From GCA-003244245 sp050699875 (GTDB lineage: Bacteria > Actinomycetota > Actinomycetes > Mycobacteriales > Pseudonocardiaceae), in the NCBI GenBank assembly GCA_050699875.1, contig JBOHFX010000002.1, positions 46,602 to 110,601 on the forward strand: DNA of 64,000 nt. The letters are read 5' to 3'. Positions 58,739 through 64,000 of the stretch are shown in pieces. Made by a program: the position numbers and the translations under genes. The notes beneath the pieces were generated by a model. It was not told the DNA's origin. It made no database searches and worked only from the letters and a program-made list of their open reading frames with translations. How positions within the stretch are numbered: position 1 is the stretch's first letter; each line of letters starts with the position of its first letter.

Positions 58739-59698
58739 ATGAGCGAGAACGCAGGTAGCACCGGCGAGCCGGTGACCGTGATCGGTCTCGGACCGATGGG
58801 GCAGGCGATGGTCCGCGCCTTCCTCGCCAACGGGCACCGGGTGACGGTGTGGAACCGGACGGCCGGCAGGGCCGACGGTGTGGTCGCCGAGGGCGCCGTC
58901 CGCGCGGACACCGCCGGTGAGGCGGTCGCGGCGAGCACGTTGGTGGTGCTCAGCCTGACCGACTACCAGGCCATGTACGACGTCCTCGGCGCGGCGGGTG
59001 CGAGCATGGCCGGCCGGGTGATCGTGAACCTCAGCTCCGACACCCCGGAGCGGACGCGGGAGGCCACCCGCTGGGCGGCAGACCGGGGAGCTGAGCTCGT
59101 CCCGGGCGGGATCATGGTCCCGGCCGAGCTGGTGGGCAAGGACGGTGCGTACGTCTTCTACAGTGGACCGAAGGCGGCCTTCGAGGCGCACCGCTCGACG
59201 CTCGCGGTCATCGGGAAACCCGACTACCGGGGCGGGGATCCCGGGCTGGCGCAGCTGTACTACCAGGCTCAGCTCGACATCTTCCTGACCTCGTTGTCGG
59301 CGTACCTGCACGCCACCGCGCTGCTCAAGTCGGCAGGTGTGTCCGCGGCGGAGTTCCTGCCCTGTGCGACCGACAACTTCAACACCCTGTCCTACTTCCT
59401 GACCGAGGCCGCCGGTGAGATCGACGAAGGACGCTATCCCGGAGAGCTGGCCAACGTCACGATGATGGGGGCGACCGCGGATCACATCGTCAGAGCCAGC
59501 CGCGACGCCGGCATTGACCTCGATCTGCCGAGCGCGGTCAAGGCACATTACGACCGGGCGATCGCCGCCGGCCACGGTCCGCACGCCTGGACCAGCCTGT
59601 TCGAGGTGATCAAGAAGTCGGATCGTAGGCCGCCGGGGCCAGCATCGAAATTCGGCGATCTGACGCCGAGCGCTCGCCGCTGGGGCGTTCGTCCGTAA
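58739..59698 (+). CDS. Second imine-reductase-like oxidoreductase
   Basis: A 319-residue paralogue: VTVIGLGPMGQAMVRAFLANGH (GLGPMG 16-21), VWNRTAGRADGV, NLSSDTPERTREATRWAADRG, and a C-terminal domain with YQAQLDIFLTSLSAYLHATA. After FEVIKK, where relatives end, some 27 residues of Arg/Pro-rich sequence follow, suggesting a lost stop codon. It is co-transcribed with the first copy. Tandem genes imply either a heteromer or two related imine substrates under the BTAD regulator. Confidence 0.84.
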   Translation: MSENAGSTGEPVTVIGLGPMGQAMVRAFLANGHRVTVWNRTAGRADGVVAEGAVRADTAGEAVAASTLVVLSLTDYQAMYDVLGAAGASMAGRVIVNLSSDTPERTREATRWAADRGAELVPGGIMVPAELVGKDGAYVFYSGPKAAFEAHRSTLAVIGKPDYRGGDPGLAQLYYQAQLDIFLTSLSAYLHATALLKSAGVSAAEFLPCATDNFNTLSYFLTEAAGEIDEGRYPGELANVTMMGATADHIVRASRDAGIDLDLPSAVKAHYDRAIAAGHGPHAWTSLFEVIKKSDRRPPGPASKFGDLTPSARRWGVRP

Positions 59699-59995
59699 CG
59701 CGCCGAAGGGCAGGAGCACGGGCCCGGACGGTCAGGACGTCAGTAGGACCTCGATGAGCTGGGCCTGCACTACTGGAATTACTCCAGACCATGCCAGACC
59801 GGCATCCGGTCGAGTTCGTTGAGCAGATCGCCGAGCAGGTCGTACCGAGGCTGTCCGCGCTTCACTGACGACACTAGAGCGTGTGATCGTCAGTCCATCC
59901 TGAGCGTGCCGGAGCCGGCCTGCAGTGCGCACGTGTCCCCGCACCTTCGCCTGCCGGTTCGGGTCGGTGCCCGCCGGGCGCGGCGGGTGGAGTGG

Positions 59996-60205
59996 TCAGA
60001 ACGGCGCTTGGTCAGGTAGCTGCGCGGGTGGTGGTCGCGCTGGTGATGGGGGTGGTTTGGGTAGGTGGAGGATCGGTCCTTCCCAGGTCATCGGGATACC
60101 TGGCGGGTTGGGTGAAAGGTCGCGGGGTAGCGGCTGGGGCAGGGTGGGGGTGAGCGGTTCGCCGCGGGTGCGGTAGCTCTGCCCGAGGGGCTGGCCCACA
60201 CGACC
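59996..60205 (-). pseudogene. C-terminal remnant of an HNH (DUF222-type) protein
   Basis: The frame ending at 59996 reads GQPLGQSYRTRGEPLTPTLP, then a Pro-rich end (LPKPPPSPARPPPAQLPD). A 'plus-L-G-x-x-Y-x-T-x-x-E-P-L' segment followed by a Pro-rich tail is typical of the C-terminus of actinobacterial DUF222/HNH proteins. The HNH domain itself is absent. The 300 bases to the left hold no gene. Confidence 0.42.
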
Positions 60206-60260
60206 CCTGACTAATGACACACATTCGGCCGATCGGTACTCCCGGCGAGGGAGGTCGGCC

Positions 60261-60536
60261 ATGAGCACCGTGCTCACCCCACCGGTATCCGGCGCTGACC
60301 CCTGCGGTCCGCGACAGCGAGCTGCCGTGTGGCGGGAGCATTTGGTCACGCTGACGCGCAACATCGCCACAGCGGTCATGCTGGCACCACGGGGACGACG
60401 TGGCCTGGGGGTGATCGGTCGCGTGGCGTCTGTATGCAGAGTGCGCTGGATGGCGTCTGAGGGCGGTCCCGTGCTGTGCGCCGAGAGTCATTGCTGTCCA
60501 GCCGCACACGATGATCGCGTGGTAGGCCGGAATTGA
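60261..60536 (+). CDS. Hypothetical protein
   Basis: A 91-residue frame with a good ribosome site (GGGAGG, seven bases before ATG 60261): MSTVLTPPVSGADPCGPRQR, AAVWREHLVTLTRNIATAVM, then an Arg/Gly-rich and Cys-containing tail. The N-terminal 45 residues have protein-like composition; the rest is doubtful. No family is recognised. It may be a truncated start of a longer gene. Confidence 0.3.
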   Translation: MSTVLTPPVSGADPCGPRQRAAVWREHLVTLTRNIATAVMLAPRGRRGLGVIGRVASVCRVRWMASEGGPVLCAESHCCPAAHDDRVVGRN

Positions 60537-60735
60537 GCACCGCCAGCCCATCACCGGCGTCACCGGGGCAAGGCCAGCATGACTGCCTTGTCGGCCTCGA
60601 TCCGATCGGGGGTGCCCAGCCCAGCCCGGTAGTGGCGGGGTGTTGGCTCGAACGAGGAATTCTGCGAGTTGATCAGACCCCGGGAGTCTCGCTGAGCCAT
60701 CTTCTCCGCACCATCATCTCGCGGATGACATCCGA

Positions 60736-63303
60736 TTAGTCAGTCCAGATACCTCCATCGATCAGCGCAACAGCGCTGTCGTAGACGTGGTCGGAGGTAT
60801 CTGCCACCACGATCTGGACGGTAACAGCTTGGCCGGGAGTGACCGGCACCGAACACGTCAGCGGAACCGTCAGACCGTCCATACTCGTTGAGTAGCCAGC
60901 GACGCCGGTCGAGTTGTCGACGTAGTAGGCGCTGTTCGTGTTCTCATTGATCGTGTTGACTGACACGGCATCCGTGCTCCCCGGCACAGTTGCGCAGTTT
61001 ATTCCGTTCACCCGAACCGCCATGACGTCATTGAAGGTGCTACCGACGTATTCTGGGTACTCCTCGCTGGCGAAGACGTACTTGACATGCAGCGTGGAGC
61101 CGGCGGGCACAAGGGTCACATTGTAGGAGGCGGCGTCGTGGGTGGGGTGCCCTGCCAGGGTTGTCAGCTCGGCATCACCCTCGCCGCCGAGGTTGGTGCT
61201 GGCAAAGTCGCCTGGTGCGCCGAGTGCGTCGGAGATCAGCCCGGTACTGAGGACCCAGGTCTTCGTGCCGGGCACGAAGCCCTCGACGTGTCCCCATTGC
61301 TCGGGGGTGCCTACGGTTGAGTCGTTGACTTTCGTCACGCCGGGGCCGAGCAGAGAGGTTGGAGACTCGGGCGGCGGGAGGTTTGTGCATCCCTTCGGAA
61401 GATCCCAGGGCGAGCCCGAATAGTTGCTTTTACCGTCGAGGAAGTCGAGCGTGATCTTTTCACTGGCACTCCACTTGCCGATCCACGCCTTCACAGTCAA
61501 GTCGACGTTCCTTGTGAACGCCGCGGTGATCTCCGAGCACATGCTCAATTTGGCGTTGGCGTCGAGGGGGTAGAAGTCCCCGCTCAGGCCAGCGACTACG
61601 CCGGCTTCGGTGGTGGCGACGCCCGGGCCCAGAAGGAGTTCGCCGCCAACCTTCAAATCGATGAGTCCCTTCGCAGTGACCGTCGGCATCAGCGGCGTGG
61701 CACTCATGATCGTGTTGCCTGAGAACGACGTCCCGTTTTTGAAGCTCATCGTGCCCGCGAGCCGAACGCCCCCGGTGGCGGTCAATCCCAGGTTGGAGAC
61801 TTCCACCTGGCCGTTGATCGTGAACACTGTTTTGGGCGTGATAGTGACCGACATCGGAACCGGTACGAGGGAGAGCTGGTGTGTGATTTTCAGGAGATTG
61901 ATCTCACAGGTGAGGTCCGCGGTCGTCTCGACCGTTGCGGCACCGGTCACTGTGGCCGTCAGCGCCATGTCCACGGAAGCGCTGACGGGGATGTCTGCAC
62001 CCAACAAGCTGTACTTGTCGACCTTGGTGTTGAAGCGACCCGCTAGCTGCACGCTTGGAGAGAAGGTGACCTCCGCGTCGAGACTCTTCTCGCAGTCCGC
62101 CTTGGGACCTTCGAGGGCCGCTAGGGCTGCTGAGGTGCTCTCAGCCGAGGTTGTGAACGCCGAGGGCTTGACCAGACCGCCCGACTCGGCAGAAGCAGCA
62201 CCGGGTGGCGTCGGACCAGGAGGTCGATTCCCGCGGTCGCCACGGACCCTACCTTGGCCGGGTGGCGCAGCTGGCGAGGTTTCTTGCTGGGATTGCGCTT
62301 GTGGACCTATAGGCCCACCACCCGTAGCACCATCGACGCCCACAGAGAAGTCGGGGACCGAGATCTCGTAGTAGTCAAACGCATCGCTCAAGCCACCAGC
62401 TTCCAGGCCGATGGTCCGCCCGTCGGCGGAGACAGACTTGACGACCCCGAGGAATCCACCCGGTAATGCGTCCGAAATCGGCAGGACGGCCCCTGAGCCG
62501 AGCAGCGGAGGGGAGACCTGGCTTTGGAGCACCAGCTGGACGCCTGTGCCCGTGGTACTGGCCGAGGCGATATCGGACGGCTTGGCTAGCAAGGTGGTTG
62601 GTGAGGCGATATAGGAAGCCTGAGTCGAGCCGGGAACCGGTGCGGTCCCGGCGGTGAGGACAAGCGGGCCGTACCAGCGGCCTATGTCGGGCCAGCGGCT
62701 TATGTCGGGCCAGCGTCTCTTGATCTGGGTGAATAGTGAGTACGAGTACTGCGCCCCGGGTTGCAGCCCTTGATCAACAGCCGTCGTGCCGTTGACGGGG
62801 ACCTCGACGCCGTCCGACGGGAGGGCAGCGGGGGTGCTCCCGAGCGTCCGCCGCAACGAGAAGCGGGAACCTTCCGGTGCGGTCCACGTGAGAGTCACGC
62901 TGCTCTGGGTGATAGCCGTGGCGTGGAGCGCGCGAGCTCCTTCCTCGGCGACATAGGTGACGTTGAGTATGGTTGTTCTGCGGGGAGGAATGACGACCAG
63001 CGGAAGCAGTGTCCGTCCGACGTAGGCGGTGCCGTCGATGATCACTCGCGGGAGACTCACGCTGTAGATGCCCAGCGGCATGGTGAGGGTTACGGCTGCG
63101 GTCGTCCCTACCAGCCGCTTGGCAGCGACGTGCCGATTTTGTCCGTTTAATATGACGTTCGCTGGCACCCCTTCAGGTGCCGTGATGACGATTCGTACAG
63201 CGCCATCCCAGGGCGCCGCGGCCACTGCTGTCTGCGGCAGGAGGAGCCCCAAGGTCACTATCGATGTGATCAACGTCAACACTGTAGCGACGAATCTGGC
63301 CAT
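60736..63303 (-). CDS. Large exported protein with C-terminal choice-of-anchor-L domain
   Basis: An 855-residue protein with a Sec signal peptide (MARFVATVLTLITSIVTLGL, ending AVAAA near 30). Next come two beta-rich regions (about 31-125), a fibronectin-III-like segment (ALHATAITQSSVTLTWTAPE, 135-215), and a Gly/Pro-rich linker (about 330-380). A long beta-rich region (400-650) resembles a cell-surface sandwich. The last 200 residues carry choice-of-anchor-L motifs: YVFASEEYPEYVGSTFNDVM, VSVNTINENTNSAYYVDNST, ADTSDHVYDSAVALIDGG. No LPXTG or membrane anchor follows, so release or non-covalent attachment is likely. Confidence 0.82.
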   Translation of the reverse strand: MARFVATVLTLITSIVTLGLLLPQTAVAAAPWDGAVRIVITAPEGVPANVILNGQNRHVAAKRLVGTTAAVTLTMPLGIYSVSLPRVIIDGTAYVGRTLLPLVVIPPRRTTILNVTYVAEEGARALHATAITQSSVTLTWTAPEGSRFSLRRTLGSTPAALPSDGVEVPVNGTTAVDQGLQPGAQYSYSLFTQIKRRWPDISRWPDIGRWYGPLVLTAGTAPVPGSTQASYIASPTTLLAKPSDIASASTTGTGVQLVLQSQVSPPLLGSGAVLPISDALPGGFLGVVKSVSADGRTIGLEAGGLSDAFDYYEISVPDFSVGVDGATGGGPIGPQAQSQQETSPAAPPGQGRVRGDRGNRPPGPTPPGAASAESGGLVKPSAFTTSAESTSAALAALEGPKADCEKSLDAEVTFSPSVQLAGRFNTKVDKYSLLGADIPVSASVDMALTATVTGAATVETTADLTCEINLLKITHQLSLVPVPMSVTITPKTVFTINGQVEVSNLGLTATGGVRLAGTMSFKNGTSFSGNTIMSATPLMPTVTAKGLIDLKVGGELLLGPGVATTEAGVVAGLSGDFYPLDANAKLSMCSEITAAFTRNVDLTVKAWIGKWSASEKITLDFLDGKSNYSGSPWDLPKGCTNLPPPESPTSLLGPGVTKVNDSTVGTPEQWGHVEGFVPGTKTWVLSTGLISDALGAPGDFASTNLGGEGDAELTTLAGHPTHDAASYNVTLVPAGSTLHVKYVFASEEYPEYVGSTFNDVMAVRVNGINCATVPGSTDAVSVNTINENTNSAYYVDNSTGVAGYSTSMDGLTVPLTCSVPVTPGQAVTVQIVVADTSDHVYDSAVALIDGGIWTD

Positions 63304-63874
63304 CACGAGACCACGCCATTTCGGAGAACTTGCCCGTCACAAGACATGAACACGTGACTGTTGAACGAAACTGATGAAGAGTCGTACGAATACAACCGGC
63401 CGACACGGAAACTCCGGGGAACCGGGCTCGATGCGCGCGGAAAGGGATCGCGACCGACTTGCCAATTGCCACTCTCCTTGCTGATGGTGTGAAACGCCGT
63501 CGCGGCGGGGCGGGTGGGCTCGGTGACGTGACCGCTCGCGTGCGGCCGAAATAGTCAGATCTTCGCTCGCGTACAGTGCTACCTCTGTCCCCGATCTCGC
63601 ACGGGTGTGCGAATTCAGCACTTCGCTCACCTGCAGGACGTGCGCGTCGGACGTAGCCAACAACACATCGAACACCTCAAATCGCGCCATAGGCAGAACG
63701 CATTGCGCATGAATTCGTTTCAGGGAGGTGACGGTGTCTTCCGTGCCTGAACAGGGGAAGAACGGTAATCGAAGAAAGGATTACGATGTAGCCCACTAGG
63801 GACGGCTAGCCTCAACTGTATGTCACAAGTCGGGAACTAACTGCTACGTACAGTGGAATCTTCCCGCGACCTAA
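63304..63874. other. Upstream region of the exported-protein gene
   Basis: No firm gene. One minus-strand frame (63337-63690) begins MARFEVFDVLLATSDAHVLQ and VSEVLNSHTRARSGTEVALY, which looks protein-like for 45 residues. It then becomes Arg/Ser-rich and lacks a ribosome site. The DNA is less GC-rich than average and probably holds the promoter of the exported-protein gene. Confidence 0.4.
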
Positions 63875-64000
63875 GAGCCTGTTGGTAAATGATGTTGGTT
63901 GGGTTGCCCGTGGTGACGGTGGGTAGCGATTGGGTCACGGTGGTGTGTCGTCCCGGGCAGGAGAACGGGCTTCTGATAGTCGAGGAGTACCACCTACCCG
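63875..64000. mobile_element. Candidate left end of an insertion sequence
   Basis: The sequence from GAGCCTGTTGGTAAATGATG onward is unlike the DNA to its left and begins with a GAGCCTGT-type end seen in several actinobacterial IS families. No transposase start is visible before the window ends, and the right end and target duplication cannot be checked. Confidence 0.3.

Noticed and set aside
61610..62371. A 253-codon plus-strand frame with hydrophobic stretches
   Set aside because: Antisense to the exported choice-of-anchor-L protein, which has a signal peptide and clear domains.

Overview
The window reads as chromosomal DNA of a high-GC actinomycete, most likely in or near the Pseudonocardiaceae. 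The evidence is an Lsr2 nucleoid protein, an ATP-dependent LigB-type ligase, a LigD-type polymerase domain, a BTAD/AfsR-like regulator with NB-ARC and TPR regions, and DUF6158, DUF5996 and DUF4235 proteins. GTG starts and very G/C-rich third codon positions are common. No rRNA, tRNA or CRISPR array was recognised. The window starts inside leuS (minus strand) and appears to end inside the left end of an insertion sequence.

Layout. 0-7 kb: leuS 5' end, an SdpI-like membrane protein, a SnoaL-like protein and MarR regulator around twin operators, a VOC protein, a dagK-like/ligB pair and a PhoD-like phosphatase. 7-15 kb: a series of small redox or detoxification loci, each paired with a TetR, DJ-1 or GlxA-type regulator and clear operators; several genes are broken. 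15-24 kb: DUF6158, a membrane-anchored metallophosphoesterase, a frameshifted isoaspartyl peptidase, lsr2 with a strong terminator, TfoX, a Clp-N-like protein, an orphan CheB and a Tat-exported PHP hydrolase. 24-32 kb: DinB, an ArsR-SRPBCC fusion with a second SRPBCC protein, an S66 peptidase, an MFS pump, DUF5996 and a UBP zinc finger. 32-41 kb: hydrolase, AraC, pirin/YceI/MarR, Tat-AKR/LysR, isochorismatase and SDR loci. 42-46 kb: an overlapping kinase-methyltransferase pair, then a HEAT-repeat protein and a metzincin-like protease carrying three zinc-ribbon-like repeats. 46-52 kb: NmrA/TetR, a damaged LigD polymerase, idi, MFS and yqgE. 52-60 kb: SDR, a truncated XRE regulator, a possible WhiB remnant, DUF427, and a giant BTAD regulator divergent from two imine-reductase-like genes. 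60-64 kb: a large exported choice-of-anchor-L protein and the IS end.

Two themes stand out. First, many short one- or two-gene redox modules are paired with a divergent regulator across a visible palindromic operator; this looks like a stress or detoxification accessory region. Second, there is an unusual density of genes broken by short internal deletions, frameshifts or a small tandem duplication, with almost no transposase genes present. The most novel-looking item is the repeat-metzincin plus HEAT pair at 44.3-45.7 kb. The exported choice-of-anchor-L protein and the BTAD/imine-reductase locus come next.
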